DNA of 48,356 bases from JBBQQG01 sp038216175 (GCA_038216175.1 JBBQQG010000006.1:1-48356), one strand, 5' to 3'; shown: positions 8,521 to 18,287, counted from the first letter of the stretch. The notes: generated from the sequence alone by a model not told the origin. Numbers and translations: made by a program.

Positions 8521-9419
8521 CAGTGGTGGTGGCCCCCTGGTCCTTGGTATTTACTAATCACACTGGCAAATAAGTTGGGATTAAAAGTAGAATACGAAGC
8601 AGCCGGATTATATTGGCTTGGATTTAATAAATTAGTATATGCCGCAGTATCGAGAACATCCGGTGACTGCTGAACAGATTTAACCCAAGCTTCGAAATCG
8701 GCAGAAGATCCTGCCCGGGCGGTAAATTTCATTCCTGCAAATCCTGCTCCGTTAATTTCAGCTGAGCTACCAGGATATTCTCCGATAGTAGTTGCCATCA
8801 GATTCAACCGATTTACATGGCTAGTCATAGTGTATAATTGGCCGCCAAGATTAGGTATCCAAAACGAACTCATTGGTGTTTCATCGGCTGTCATTTCGAA
8901 AGTGACAGGAGTGTTAATTGGTAATTGAACCAAATTTACAGTCGCTATTTTCTGTTCAGGATAGAGAAACAACCATTTCCACCGAAGTGAAATTACCTGA
9001 ATCGTAAGAGGTTTGGTATCCGATACAATAGCTTTTTGCGGAACAAGATTGTGTGTAGACGTCCACATGATACTTACAAGCAATAACATGACTAATGTTG
9101 GAATTAACCATATTGTTAGGTCAAATGTCCTGCCTCGACGACCATTAGGTGTGTGATTCGACTTCAGATTCGTGTCTCTATATTTCCAAGCAAAAAAGAA
9201 CAGTATTAAAAGAGTCGGCAAAGCAATTGCTACCAGTACAGTTAACGTAAGAACCATTACGTTATGTTGCTCTTGTGCAATTAACCCTTTAGGATTAAAA
9301 ATAGCAACGTTTTTGCCATGCAAAATATATCTGATTGTTAAAACTAAATCAGTTAAAGGCAAGGCGATGAGTAACAAAAACCAACCAGGGTTAAGTTTTT
9401 TTTTGTTTTGTTCTGCCAT
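8520..9419 (-). CDS. cyoA: cytochrome bo3 quinol oxidase subunit II
   Basis: 299 residues. An uncleaved N-terminal helix and two further membrane helices (to about residue 125) precede an extracytoplasmic cupredoxin domain, with the Trp-Lys-Trp segment and the Ser-Phe-Trp-Ile-Pro-Asn-Leu-Gly-Gly-Gln motif typical of quinol oxidase subunit II. The CuA ligands of cytochrome c oxidases are missing, which marks it as a quinol oxidase. Unlike E. coli CyoA there is no lipobox cysteine. The protein ends Gly-Gly-His-His-His. It is first in the operon; an AGAGG about ten bases before the ATG serves as ribosome-binding site. No cyoE/heme O synthase is in the window, so heme maturation must be encoded elsewhere. 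Confidence 0.95.
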   Translation of the reverse strand: MAEQNKKKLNPGWFLLLIALPLTDLVLTIRYILHGKNVAIFNPKGLIAQEQHNVMVLTLTVLVAIALPTLLILFFFAWKYRDTNLKSNHTPNGRRGRTFDLTIWLIPTLVMLLLVSIMWTSTHNLVPQKAIVSDTKPLTIQVISLRWKWLFLYPEQKIATVNLVQLPINTPVTFEMTADETPMSSFWIPNLGGQLYTMTSHVNRLNLMATTIGEYPGSSAEINGAGFAGMKFTARAGSSADFEAWVKSVQQSPDVLDTAAYTNLLNPSQYNPAASYSTFNPNLFASVISKYQGPGGHHH

Positions 9420-9552
9420 TGGGTCGTTACCTCTAATACATAAGCATTATTACCACATTATAACTATAACATGACCCCTACGAGCTTGGTATTAAAACTT
9501 TATTTCTATAAAGCTTTTTTTGCTTTCGATGTAATTTATTTTAGATAAATAT
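9420..9552 (-). promoter_or_regulatory. cyo operon leader and probable promoter region
   Basis: The 133-base AT-rich gap upstream of cyoA holds a TATAAT hexamer on the minus strand (9457-9462) about 38 bases before the start codon. No good -35 box is seen at 16-18 bases, so promoter strength or an activator requirement cannot be judged. Confidence 0.35.
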
Positions 9553-10524
9553 TTATTTACAGTATCCCGGTCCACCCAAACTGGCCTCAGCTACAGCATC
9601 AATCCGGACATTATATAGAAAGCTTGATTTATTATAAGGCACTAATATCGGCTGCTCAGACGAACCTGGAATGCCAATATTACTAATTTTCGCCGAACCA
9701 ACATCGCTACCGAACTTACCATTACCCATCTGAATACAAGGACTATTATCTTTTGATACCACTTCGCCGAATGCTTGTACTAGACCAGTAGACTTAAACT
9801 CGTTTTTCCATAGACTATCAGGGAAATATCCTAATTCCTTACCATCGTAAAATATTTGCCACTGATTATTTTTTTGCTCTATCGAATAATAGCCTTTAGT
9901 TTTTGGCTGCACAACACTTCCAGGTTTAATTTGGCTTGACGTACTTACAAAACCACAACTGTCATAACACGTACTTTTTCCATTTACCCAGTGATAAACA
10001 AAAAGTCTAGGTAAAGTTTTTTCGGAAACATCATTTTCAACTGTCCAACCGACTTCAACAATTTGTTTACCATCAGATGTCTCAGCCGATATTTCCATAA
10101 GCGAGTGTTCACCGTCAATACCAAGACTAGGACTTTCCTGATCTAACAATGCACTGATTCCGTTACCTTCAACGTTGCTGGCGACGCCGGCATACAGATA
10201 ATGCTCTGGATTTGCCGGCAGTGCTGGAACAGGACTATCAGCTGTGGTTGGTGCCATTGCAATAGTAGAAGATGGCAGACTATCAGTAATAATAGTAGGG
10301 ACTGTTATGGTTTGTGGAGACGTGTCGTGTCTAGCTGATCCACAGGCTACTAAACCTGCGACTAAACCGAGTACGACAAGTTTTTTGAGTCTATTTTGTC
10401 TGAGCGAAACTTCTGCATTATCTATGTTTATCTGTTCGCTGGCTTCAAATTCAATTACGGTAAGACTATCGGTTTCAGGAAGAGGTAACATTTCTTGATC
10501 ACATCTAATCATATCGGCAGGCAT
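9553..10524 (-). CDS. lipoprotein of unknown function with a long cytoplasmic N-terminus
   Basis: 323 residues. A lipobox Leu-Val-Ala-Cys (Cys61) follows a basic Arg-Leu-Lys-Lys and a hydrophobic core at residues 45-60. About 44 mostly acidic residues precede this signal, which is unusual because bacterial lipoprotein n-regions are normally a few residues. The long start is supported by AAGGAG directly upstream of the ATG at 10522-10524. After the Cys comes a Ser/Thr/Pro linker (62-110) and a beta-rich domain with Trp and Cys residues (YDSCG near 200) resembling a concanavalin-like or jelly-roll surface domain, but no family is recognised. Downstream of another lipoprotein gene on the same strand (10612), separated by about 90 bases. 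Confidence 0.65.
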   Translation of the reverse strand: MPADMIRCDQEMLPLPETDSLTVIEFEASEQINIDNAEVSLRQNRLKKLVVLGLVAGLVACGSARHDTSPQTITVPTIITDSLPSSTIAMAPTTADSPVPALPANPEHYLYAGVASNVEGNGISALLDQESPSLGIDGEHSLMEISAETSDGKQIVEVGWTVENDVSEKTLPRLFVYHWVNGKSTCYDSCGFVSTSSQIKPGSVVQPKTKGYYSIEQKNNQWQIFYDGKELGYFPDSLWKNEFKSTGLVQAFGEVVSKDNSPCIQMGNGKFGSDVGSAKISNIGIPGSSEQPILVPYNKSSFLYNVRIDAVAEASLGGPGYCK

Positions 10525-10611
10525 AGAGCTCCTTAATAGACTTATTCTAACATATTTATGTTATTTATTCAAGTTTGCATACTATAGCTACCAGCAGTAG
10601 CGATAAATTTA

Positions 10612-11421
10612 TTAGGGCGAAGAGGTAGTTGTTGTTTCTAACGGAACAGTTGTGGTAGTAGACTCAATAGTAGTTGAGGTCGTAGGAACTGTAGATGTTG
10701 TAGTTGTTGATTCTAAAATTAGTGCCGCACACTGATTGATACCGCCTAAGATTGCACTCCTAAATTCAGCCCGTCCAGTCGATGTTTGATGTACTCCGTC
10801 AGTTCCTACATAAGCAGGGTTACTGGCGACTATATCTTTCCACGGGACTAGTACATTATGGCTAGGATCATCAATGACCTTTTGTGCTAGGTATGCATTC
10901 CAAGCTGGTGCTGTTTTATCAAGTCCCCAAGGCGTTGTCTCTACTACTTCAATTAATACGTTACACTGAGCACCGGTATTTACTAAGTACTGTGATAAAT
11001 TCTTTTCTGCATCTGCAAGAGTAATATAGCTCTGGTTTGTATTTGGACCGACGTGCAGATCATTGGTACCAAGGTCTTCAACCGCAATATCTGGTACAGA
11101 AGGCCAGCCTGTAAAAGCTGTATTTGGATTAGCCAAAAGATCGGATGTATTTGCACCTATTAAAGTCGATTTGCTTACTTGATAATTTTCTGCGGTAACC
11201 GGATCTTTGAGTGCTGAGATTGCAGTAGTTAAGCTGTTGCTAGGATCATTCTCAGCTTGATATATCTGACTATCTCCTGCGACAGCTACTTTTAATCCAT
11301 CACCGCCCTGATAGTTAGTTGCTAGCGACAAACAGCCCGATAGACTTAATACCATGCCACCGCAAGCAACAACTTTACTGACTCGGCCTTTTAAGTCGGG
11401 ATTAAATGTTTTTCTTTCCAT
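10612..11421 (-). CDS. SGNH/GDSL-type hydrolase lipoprotein
   Basis: 269 residues. Signal with lipobox Leu-Ser-Gly-Cys (Cys30). The SGNH blocks are visible: GDS with the nucleophile Ser51 (block I), GTND at 118-121 (block III), and DGVH at 208-211 (block V, Asp and His of the triad). The block II glycine is less clear. The family cleaves ester bonds, often acetyl groups on glycans or lipids. The lipid anchor and the Thr/Ser-rich tail (last 30 residues) place it at the outer surface. Substrate unknown; deacetylation of surface or host glycans is a reasonable guess given the carbohydrate-active neighbours. Confidence 0.8.
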   Translation of the reverse strand: MERKTFNPDLKGRVSKVVACGGMVLSLSGCLSLATNYQGGDGLKVAVAGDSQIYQAENDPSNSLTTAISALKDPVTAENYQVSKSTLIGANTSDLLANPNTAFTGWPSVPDIAVEDLGTNDLHVGPNTNQSYITLADAEKNLSQYLVNTGAQCNVLIEVVETTPWGLDKTAPAWNAYLAQKVIDDPSHNVLVPWKDIVASNPAYVGTDGVHQTSTGRAEFRSAILGGINQCAALILESTTTTSTVPTTSTTIESTTTTVPLETTTTSSP

Positions 11422-11626
11422 CGTTATTAAGCTCTTCTCATATTAAATATTAAGACATTATTACATAAAACTAAAAGAATGGGAAAGATAAAGCCGGAAA
11501 TGCTATATAGAATATCCAGAAATTTACACGGTTTTTATTTGAAATACATATTGTGCTAGTGCCCAGCACTGAAATGTCTATTTATTTAATATAAAAGATG
11601 TAGGCCCTGAATAATTTAAACACTGG

Positions 11627-12289
11627 TCAAATATTTAACCGTTTTCTTAAAACTTCAACACCGTCACCGTGCAGTCTGGCGATAGAAGTTTTCCTACCTG
11701 CGATGGCAAGTAGAATATCTTGTGCGTTTCCTATCACCTTTAATCCAGAGCCATATGTAATCGTTAAGTCGCTTGCACTAAAATGTAATTTGGAAGTCCT
11801 TTTTTTGATACCAGTAATTCTTTCGCCAATATTAAAATTTTTTGGTTTCCAATTTATGAACACGAACTTGAGCAAGTCTTTTTTGATTGGCTTATTATGG
11901 CCAAGTGGAATTCGGATATCCTGCTCGTGAATTAATGTATCTACTAAAGCATTCAAAGGTGGCACAAAAAAGGGGATACTGCGCTGTTCAATTAATTTTT
12001 TATAATCACTTAATAATTTTTGTTTGTCGTGTTTGCCATATACTTTTGCAGTAATGAACAAAAATTTATTAATTCTGAAGCCGCATCTTATGAAGTCAAT
12101 TAGCGACGAACTTGTTTGGTAGTTATATAAAATAATAAGATGAGCAACAACATCTCTTACCAGCCAGCCCTGATAAAGCGACTGTTTATTCCAATCTGCA
12201 GTTGACAGTGATAATAAGTAATTATAAAGATCATGGCGGCATGACCTCACATATTCCCATACAATGTCTTCACTGACAGTTAAAAACAT
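11627..12289 (-). CDS. maleylpyruvate isomerase-like / DinB-fold protein
   Basis: 220 residues, soluble. The N-terminal half follows the TIGR03083/MDMPI-N pattern: a helix, then Gly-Trp-Leu-Val-Arg-Asp-Val-Val-Ala-His-Leu (family GWTVRDVVAHL) carrying a metal-ligand His, and later His-Glu-Gln-Asp-Ile-Arg-Ile-Pro-Leu-Gly (family HgqDIRrpLG). The C-terminal region resembles the SCP2-like domain with a final Gly-Asp-Gly-Val segment. Family members are metal-dependent thiol transferases, often mycothiol-dependent in Actinobacteria. No mycothiol genes are in the window, so the thiol and reaction here are unknown. Transfer from an actinobacterial host is possible but not shown. Confidence 0.75.
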   Translation of the reverse strand: MFLTVSEDIVWEYVRSCRHDLYNYLLSLSTADWNKQSLYQGWLVRDVVAHLIILYNYQTSSSLIDFIRCGFRINKFLFITAKVYGKHDKQKLLSDYKKLIEQRSIPFFVPPLNALVDTLIHEQDIRIPLGHNKPIKKDLLKFVFINWKPKNFNIGERITGIKKRTSKLHFSASDLTITYGSGLKVIGNAQDILLAIAGRKTSIARLHGDGVEVLRKRLNI

Positions 12290-12406
12290 AGCCTAAGTGT
12301 AGTTGATAGACATTTAATCTAATAATCTTTATGACAGCCAGAAAATATTAGTAAGACTTAGCGCGACAATTGCCACTTAAAAGTGTTATTCTGAAAAATA
12401 TAAATA

Positions 12407-12412
12407 GGAGGA
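12407..12412 (+). promoter_or_regulatory. strong Shine-Dalgarno site (AGGAGG) of the VOC gene
   Basis: A perfect AGGAGG lies seven bases before the ATG at 12419, one of the strongest sites in the window; many neighbours have weak or no sites. Confidence 0.8.
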
Positions 12413-12418
12413 TCTAAT

Positions 12419-12850
12419 ATGAGCAAACCAAATCCAGTAGTACATTTTGAAATGGGCTACGAAAATAAAGACAGAATGGTCAAATTCTATGAAGCAGTTT
12501 TTGGCTGGCATACACAAAATATGGGTCCAGATATGGGAGACTATGTAGTTGCTCATACCGCCGAGACAGACGATAAAGGCATGGTCCAAACACCTGGTGC
12601 GATTAACGGAGGTTTTTACCAAAAAACTGAAAACCCATTATCACATGCTCCATCTGTAGTTGTGTCAGTCGATGACATAAACGAAGCAATGAAAGCAGTA
12701 GAAGAAGCCGGTGGTAAAATACTCGGCGGAATGGATCAAAACGGCGACCACACCGATGAACCGCAGATGATTCCCGGCGTCGGACTATGGATATCGGCCA
12801 TGGATACTGAAGATAATAGAATTTCCTTACTTCAAGCAAGCGCAAATTAG
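12419..12850 (+). CDS. VOC (glyoxalase/bleomycin resistance-type) family protein
   Basis: 143 residues, soluble. Two beta-alpha-beta-beta-beta repeats are recognisable: the first has His9-Phe-Glu, Phe-Tyr-Glu-Ala-Val-Phe-Gly-Trp and a Gly-Gly-Phe-Tyr strand (about 61-64). The second has Val-Val-Ser-Val-Asp-Asp-Ile, Ala-Gly-Gly-Lys and Gly-Leu-Trp-Ile, ending in a Glu/Asp-rich strand. These match the short single-module VOC proteins annotated as glyoxalase-like. Substrate cannot be told. It is alone on the plus strand between two minus-strand genes and has its own strong ribosome-binding site. Confidence 0.88.
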   Translation: MSKPNPVVHFEMGYENKDRMVKFYEAVFGWHTQNMGPDMGDYVVAHTAETDDKGMVQTPGAINGGFYQKTENPLSHAPSVVVSVDDINEAMKAVEEAGGKILGGMDQNGDHTDEPQMIPGVGLWISAMDTEDNRISLLQASAN

Positions 12851-12908
12851 ATTATTAAAAAGTTTTTGTTAGCTTCCTAGATACTAGTTAAAAACTTCAG
12901 CCTAAACA

Positions 12909-12924
12909 GATAAGTAAACTTATC
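12909..12924. other. 16-base near-palindrome between convergent genes
   Basis: GATAAGTAAACTTATC has 7-base arms around an AA loop. It lies in the gap between the convergent VOC and 1255-residue genes; no T-run follows on either strand, so a terminator role is only possible. Confidence 0.3.
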
Positions 12925-12954
12925 CTAGTATTGTTATCTTGAACATCGGAAACC

Positions 12955-15900
12955 TTATAAATTATACGGTGACCTAAGGCTCGGAGCGGAACTGGCTTTG
13001 CCAATAAACGGCAAACCAAGCATTTCTTCAGATGATCTAAGCAGTGAATAGTGGCTGTAAGTACTGTCGCTTAAAGATACATGTTTTACAGAAGGTGCAA
13101 TCATAACGTTTGGTATTGGCGTGTCTTCGTCATACCATAAAGCAACAGCAGTATCACCAGATTTGTAAGCAGGTGAATTTAGTATTAACGGCATCCAGCT
13201 TTTAAGCCAGGCATCGCCGGTTGCGACAGAACAATCATGAGTGTCATTGCATACATTTGGAGTAATAAACGAAAAGGTTGGCAGGGAAGCATCACTAGCA
13301 AGAGCATTTAAGAAATTACCCGAAGTGGTACTGCCCATTGGCATATCATCGGTTTGGCAAGCTGCTTGGCTGTTGGAAAATGTAAAGTAAGCGGCCGGAT
13401 TATGTCGAATAGCATAATTACCTGAATTTGTCTTGAAGCAATTGGATGGCATATCTTCTTCATAGCTTTTTGCTGTTCCGCCACTAACTCTAACCTGGTT
13501 GAATATATTGTCATTAGGCGACTGACACGACGAAGCATTGTAGTCACAGTCATTCCAGGTGCTATTACCTCCACAACTCGTTCCACCGCTACATGAATCT
13601 AAACCGGATGTGGCAGCAATATAATTTGACAGCGAATTATACTGCGAACCAGCATCGCGCATTTGACTGTTAGTTGCACACTGATTAGCCAGCGAAGTCT
13701 GATATGGTGCTGCAGCACTGCCAATTACAGCAGAGTAACTATGATTTTCCATCCACAACCATATAACATGCTTATATTTTGCAGGCGCTGTAGAAGTTAA
13801 TCCACAAACAGCATTCGGAGGTGGCACAATAACTGTTGTTGATACTGTAACCGTAGCTGCTGGACTTGAGTTTCCTGCAGCGTCAAAAGCCGTCACAGAG
13901 TAGACATAAGAATTATTAGCACTTACCGTATTGTCTCCAAAAGATGTCGTTTGTACATTACTATTTAATGAAACATTGTTTCGAAGAATCTTGTAACCAG
14001 CTACTCCTACATTATCATGGCTACCAGTCCAGCTCAAATTAATTTGAGTATTAGGAACAAATGTACCTGTAAGATTCGACGGAGCTGTTGGGGGGGAAGT
14101 ATCAGGCTGAGTAGTGTTCGGAGTAGTTACACTTGCGACCTGCGATAAACCAGACTCATTGTTTGCGACGTCAAGCGCTGAAACTTGGTAAGAGTAGCTA
14201 GTGTTCGGAATGGCAGAATTATCGGTGTAGCTTAAAGTTGTCCCGTTAACACTGCCAACAACGTTACCATTTCTATATATTCTATAACTATTAACGCCTA
14301 CATTGTCTTGGCTAGCACTCCATCTAAGATTAACTGATGTCGGACTAGTTGCCGATCCACTAAAACTACCTGGCACGGTCGGCGGGGAAGTATCGGGCGG
14401 CGGATTAATATTTGGACTTTTGTGACATGTAGTCGTACCACTGTCATTAATACTAGTGCCTGGTGCGTTGATAAACTGCCAGTCATAGCTGCTATCATGC
14501 AACGTTAATTTCAAGACACCATATCCAACTCCACGATATAAACTGCCATTTACTGGAGTGGTAAATGAATATTGGCTGTCACCGCCAGTTCCAACTATAA
14601 ATTCTGAAATTCCTTTTGATGCATCAACAACACCGCTCGGGCTAAGCGGAGCAAACCGCTCATAATCATGATCATGCCCGTTTAGTACTATATCTGCGCC
14701 AGCTGAATATAGATCAGTCCAGAAATTAGTATAGACTGTGTCTGTCGATGCATCGTTGTGGTGGGTACTACCGCTGGAGAAGCGTGGAACATGCCAATAA
14801 GCAAGAGTACAAACATTAGGATGAGCTGCAAGATCAGTTTTTAACCAGTTTTCCTGAGTAGAGCCACTAGCACAGCCATTAGACGATCCATTAAAACTAT
14901 ACGTACCACAATTACTGTTCAAGGAAATAAGATGCCATTTGCCGATATTATAACTGTAATAACCACTGCTTCGGTCACCAGCCTGTCCGGTCTGGACGCC
15001 GGAACCGTTAAAGTAATCAAAGTAACCAGCATTGCTGCCACCTTCGCCGCCCTCATGGTTACCGATCGCTGGATGTATTAACGATTTAAATATTCCCCAG
15101 CTTAGGTTAAACGATGCATTGAAATTGGAAAGCGAGCCAGTTTCGTATTGATTATCACCCAATGTCAGTGCTGCCGACGGCCTAAGTGTATTAATAATAT
15201 TAGACGTCGCTCTCTGTTGGCAGGCTGTAATCGTACCACCGGAGAAGGCAGGATTAACTGGGTCGCAAGATATGTCACCTGCAGCAGTAATTACAGGATC
15301 GCTGATTGAAGTCTGAGTCGTAGCTGTAGCAGTATTTGATATTGGAGATTTGTTTCCGGCTGCATCTTGAGCTTGAACAGTATAGCTATAACTTGTAGCT
15401 GGCGATAAGCCAGTATCACTGAAACTGGTGGCCGGGGCATTTACAGAATTAACTAGCACACCACCTCGTAAAATGTTGTACTTGATAACTGCAATATTAT
15501 CCGTAGATGCTGACCAATTTAGATTTATCTGAGACTGCGACGAAGCAGTAGCAGTTAAATTGCCTGGAACAGATGGTGGTATAGCATCGGAACTACCGAC
15601 TAAAGTATTATGGAGTATGTCTAAATAGCTACCATTGCCGCTGGCAGACGACCATTCATTGGCTGATTCAACTGCCGAGCCTTCTCCCCATTCATTAAAT
15701 GTTGTGACTAATTGAATTGGATCGGTACTATTTTTTAAACTAGTAACATTTTGCTGCCAAGTAGCTAGATTTCTAGCTAAATAAGGGAAACCATCACCAC
15801 CGCCTGATGGATGTCCTTTTTTCCAAAAACCTGGTGAAATACTAACTGCATGACCGGACTGAACATCAATTGCACTTGCCGGAGCATATTGATGCCAATT

Positions 15901-16722
15901 GTCAGGCTGGCTGGGACAGTTGGCGTAGCCGCTAAAAACTTTCAAAACTACATAAAACGGCGAACCCAAATTACCATTTGCAGTTTTCCAGTTGGCGGCA
16001 GTAGTACAGGAATCGGTTGCATCACCATAGACAAAAATAACCGGTTTATTATTGAACAGAAGAAAATGCGAGTCGCTGCCATATTTTGATCTGATATAGC
16101 TAAGATCGCTTTGAATGTTAGCAATAGTAGGACTCGGGCCACCGATATTTCCGCAAGTACCACCAGTAGCATTTCCTTCACATTCATAATATAGTGACCA
16201 CTTCAATGGTTTCGATCCAGTTGCAGATAAGACATTTGAAAATCTAAGATCTTCTTTGCTACCTTGTCCCCACCAAGAATAAACTGCCGCATTCATACCG
16301 GCATATATAAGACTATCGATATGGGAATTTATGACTGTAGGATTGGTCGAATCATAAAACCCTAGAGTAGGGTTATAGTTTGTATACGGGTTAATGCCTA
16401 GCTGATTCCAGGCTTCTGGAAACCAAGGATAATAGAACGCTGCCCTAATTTTAGTGGCTGACTGATTGGATTTGCCAAATTGTATAGCTGCTCCGCCGCT
16501 AGCTGTCGTATCATTTATTACTGAGCTGGAGCCGCTTATAGTTGCAGTTTCCGGCTCAATCGAAACGGCTGGACTACTAGCATAAGACAGCACTAGTGTT
16601 ATTACTCCGACGACCCCAAACACTAACACTATTGTCAACAGCTGTACTCTGCGGCTTGAGAATTTATTACGTAAATTTCTTTTAATATTATCCGGTATGG
16701 CGAACATATTTTTTCGGTACAA
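12955..16722 (-). CDS. giant surface enzyme: GH99-like, metallophosphoesterase and AcpA/PLC-type phosphoesterase joined by FN3 domains
   Basis: 1255 residues. One membrane helix (about 27-46) leads to the shared IEPE/ASGG stalk (50-82). Residues 92-380 are GH99/WbsX-like (AFYYPWF at the first strand, FNEWGEG with Glu344 and Glu347). An FN3 domain follows (382-470). Residues 475-765 are a calcineurin-like phosphoesterase of purple-acid-phosphatase type with Asp483, GDN 522-524, GNHE 554-557, His644 and GHDH 682-685. Two FN3 domains (about 778-955) precede a phosphoesterase-family domain (about 970-1255) with Glu-Asn-His-Ser-Tyr, a Tyr-Asp-Glu-Asp metal site and Ser-His-Tyr-Ser-Leu-Leu-Arg. All three active-site sets look intact. 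It probably faces outward and releases mannose-type sugars and phosphate from external polymers; substrates are inferred. Divergent from the beta-helix gene at 16883. Confidence 0.88.
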   Translation of the reverse strand: MYRKNMFAIPDNIKRNLRNKFSSRRVQLLTIVLVFGVVGVITLVLSYASSPAVSIEPETATISGSSSVINDTTASGGAAIQFGKSNQSATKIRAAFYYPWFPEAWNQLGINPYTNYNPTLGFYDSTNPTVINSHIDSLIYAGMNAAVYSWWGQGSKEDLRFSNVLSATGSKPLKWSLYYECEGNATGGTCGNIGGPSPTIANIQSDLSYIRSKYGSDSHFLLFNNKPVIFVYGDATDSCTTAANWKTANGNLGSPFYVVLKVFSGYANCPSQPDNWHQYAPASAIDVQSGHAVSISPGFWKKGHPSGGGDGFPYLARNLATWQQNVTSLKNSTDPIQLVTTFNEWGEGSAVESANEWSSASGNGSYLDILHNTLVGSSDAIPPSVPGNLTATASSQSQINLNWSASTDNIAVIKYNILRGGVLVNSVNAPATSFSDTGLSPATSYSYTVQAQDAAGNKSPISNTATATTQTSISDPVITAAGDISCDPVNPAFSGGTITACQQRATSNIINTLRPSAALTLGDNQYETGSLSNFNASFNLSWGIFKSLIHPAIGNHEGGEGGSNAGYFDYFNGSGVQTGQAGDRSSGYYSYNIGKWHLISLNSNCGTYSFNGSSNGCASGSTQENWLKTDLAAHPNVCTLAYWHVPRFSSGSTHHNDASTDTVYTNFWTDLYSAGADIVLNGHDHDYERFAPLSPSGVVDASKGISEFIVGTGGDSQYSFTTPVNGSLYRGVGYGVLKLTLHDSSYDWQFINAPGTSINDSGTTTCHKSPNINPPPDTSPPTVPGSFSGSATSPTSVNLRWSASQDNVGVNSYRIYRNGNVVGSVNGTTLSYTDNSAIPNTSYSYQVSALDVANNESGLSQVASVTTPNTTQPDTSPPTAPSNLTGTFVPNTQINLSWTGSHDNVGVAGYKILRNNVSLNSNVQTTSFGDNTVSANNSYVYSVTAFDAAGNSSPAATVTVSTTVIVPPPNAVCGLTSTAPAKYKHVIWLWMENHSYSAVIGSAAAPYQTSLANQCATNSQMRDAGSQYNSLSNYIAATSGLDSCSGGTSCGGNSTWNDCDYNASSCQSPNDNIFNQVRVSGGTAKSYEEDMPSNCFKTNSGNYAIRHNPAAYFTFSNSQAACQTDDMPMGSTTSGNFLNALASDASLPTFSFITPNVCNDTHDCSVATGDAWLKSWMPLILNSPAYKSGDTAVALWYDEDTPIPNVMIAPSVKHVSLSDSTYSHYSLLRSSEEMLGLPFIGKASSAPSLRSPYNL

Positions 16723-16816
16723 TCTCTAATTAACTTAAGCTTATCATAGCATCTACGTTGATTTTAATATATCAAATTATAAACCCTTTTTACGTCTACA
16801 GGATAAACAGGCAAGA

Positions 16817-16845
16817 TTGATAACTTTTATTTTTTAGCATATACT
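16817..16845 (+). promoter_or_regulatory. sigma-70 promoter of the first beta-helix gene
   Basis: TTGATA at 16817-16822 and TATACT at 16840-16845 are separated by 17 bases, 37 bases before the ATG at 16883. There is no clear Shine-Dalgarno sequence between them and the start. Confidence 0.6.
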
Positions 16846-16882
16846 TTAAACATAATATCCGGCTAGAAGTTATCTCAAATAT

Positions 16883-18217
16883 ATGTCGCATTCTAAAAAG
16901 AAGCTTATCAAAATTATGAAATTACCAAAATTAGCTACCAATCATTCGGTAATGATAATTTTTATCCTGCTATTTTCCTTAATTGCATCAATACTACTTG
17001 CCGCTACCCACGCCGCTAGTCCAGTTGTCGAAATACAGCCAGAATCGACAAGCGTCAACTCACCGGCCTTAGTCCAATCGGATAGCAGTGCATCGGGCGG
17101 TAAATATATTCAGTTTAACAAATCTGGTTTAACAAAAACCGTACCATCAACTATCGATTCAACAGGAGCTCAGGATGTCACAACGTCTCTCAATAGTTTT
17201 CTGTCGGGTTTAGCTAACAATACTACTGTTAATTTTGCTGTTAACGGGCGTTACAGAATAGAAGGCACATTGCTTTTAAGCCAAAAATCTGGAATTACAA
17301 TAAATGGAAATGGCTCAACATTTTTCGCCACAACAAATGGATCGGCTGTCGAACCGTCGCCGTGTGATCCAAAGACTCAAGGTTATACTTTTTGTTATCC
17401 TAACCGTGCGCGTATGCAGTGGGATTTTGAAAGCGACGTTAATTTGTTAGTCGAAAATACCAATGTTGTCGGGGCATCGACTAACCCTGGCACAAATGGC
17501 ACATATCTCGTTCAATATGAAGGACAGGCCGGCTATGAGATAGGTAGCGGTGATGGCATAACATTAAATAATGTTACTGCAAAAAATACCTGGGGAGATC
17601 TTGTATATGTCGGTGGTGGAAATAGTCATATTGCGGCGACAAATGTGCTAGTGCAAAATTCAACGCTAGATGGATCGTCACGTCAATGCATGTCAGTCGT
17701 TGATGGTGATCACGTTTCTGTACTGAATAATCACATTGCAATGACTACCGGCTGCCGAATGGCTTTGTTTGATCTTGAAGATAATACTTCAAGCGACCAG
17801 ATTACTTTTATAAATATTCACGACAACGATCTTGGTGTTAGCAGATTTGCTACTTTGGATAATGCCGGTAGTCAGCCGGGTACGCAACACGATATAACAT
17901 TCGACGGTAATCGAATGCACAATCAAAGAATTTATGTAGATGTTTATGGATTGCCTAATGGCCACCGTCAAAATTATCATATTACCAATAATGTCGGCAG
18001 CACAGTCGCTAATTCAGGAATCATTTTTCTACGATATGTTGACGGTGCCGTCGTAACTGGAAATACTCAGTCTTTCAATACCAGCTGGCCAGTACGAACT
18101 TATCTGGTATCTCAAGCCCCAATCTGGACGAATTGTTCAACCAATGTTAGTGTTGCAAATAACATTTTTAATCCACTGCCCACCGGTATGCCAGTTATAT
18201 TTAATCACTGTGTATAG
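16883..18217 (+). CDS. membrane-anchored right-handed beta-helix protein (copy 1)
   Basis: 444 residues. A basic start, one membrane helix (about 20-42), the shared stalk module (residues 46-80, with IQPE and SASGGKYIQF), then a parallel beta-helix beginning with PSTIDSTGAQDVT. The helix shows repeated Asn/Gly/Val turns (for example NGNGSTFFATTNG) and a long central segment with short hydrophobic strands ending in Asn or Asp ladders. Such folds are found in pectate lyases, polysaccharide lyases/epimerases and phage tailspikes. No lyase catalytic set could be assigned, so it may be an enzyme or a glycan-binding protein. It is a close paralogue of 22630-23985 over its whole length. Confidence 0.82.
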   Translation: MSHSKKKLIKIMKLPKLATNHSVMIIFILLFSLIASILLAATHAASPVVEIQPESTSVNSPALVQSDSSASGGKYIQFNKSGLTKTVPSTIDSTGAQDVTTSLNSFLSGLANNTTVNFAVNGRYRIEGTLLLSQKSGITINGNGSTFFATTNGSAVEPSPCDPKTQGYTFCYPNRARMQWDFESDVNLLVENTNVVGASTNPGTNGTYLVQYEGQAGYEIGSGDGITLNNVTAKNTWGDLVYVGGGNSHIAATNVLVQNSTLDGSSRQCMSVVDGDHVSVLNNHIAMTTGCRMALFDLEDNTSSDQITFINIHDNDLGVSRFATLDNAGSQPGTQHDITFDGNRMHNQRIYVDVYGLPNGHRQNYHITNNVGSTVANSGIIFLRYVDGAVVTGNTQSFNTSWPVRTYLVSQAPIWTNCSTNVSVANNIFNPLPTGMPVIFNHCV

Positions 18218-18287
18218 ATTCACGTGTATAACAATGAAATGAAGATTAGCCGTTATTTATCTTAATGGCTGAAAGTGATCTCAAATA

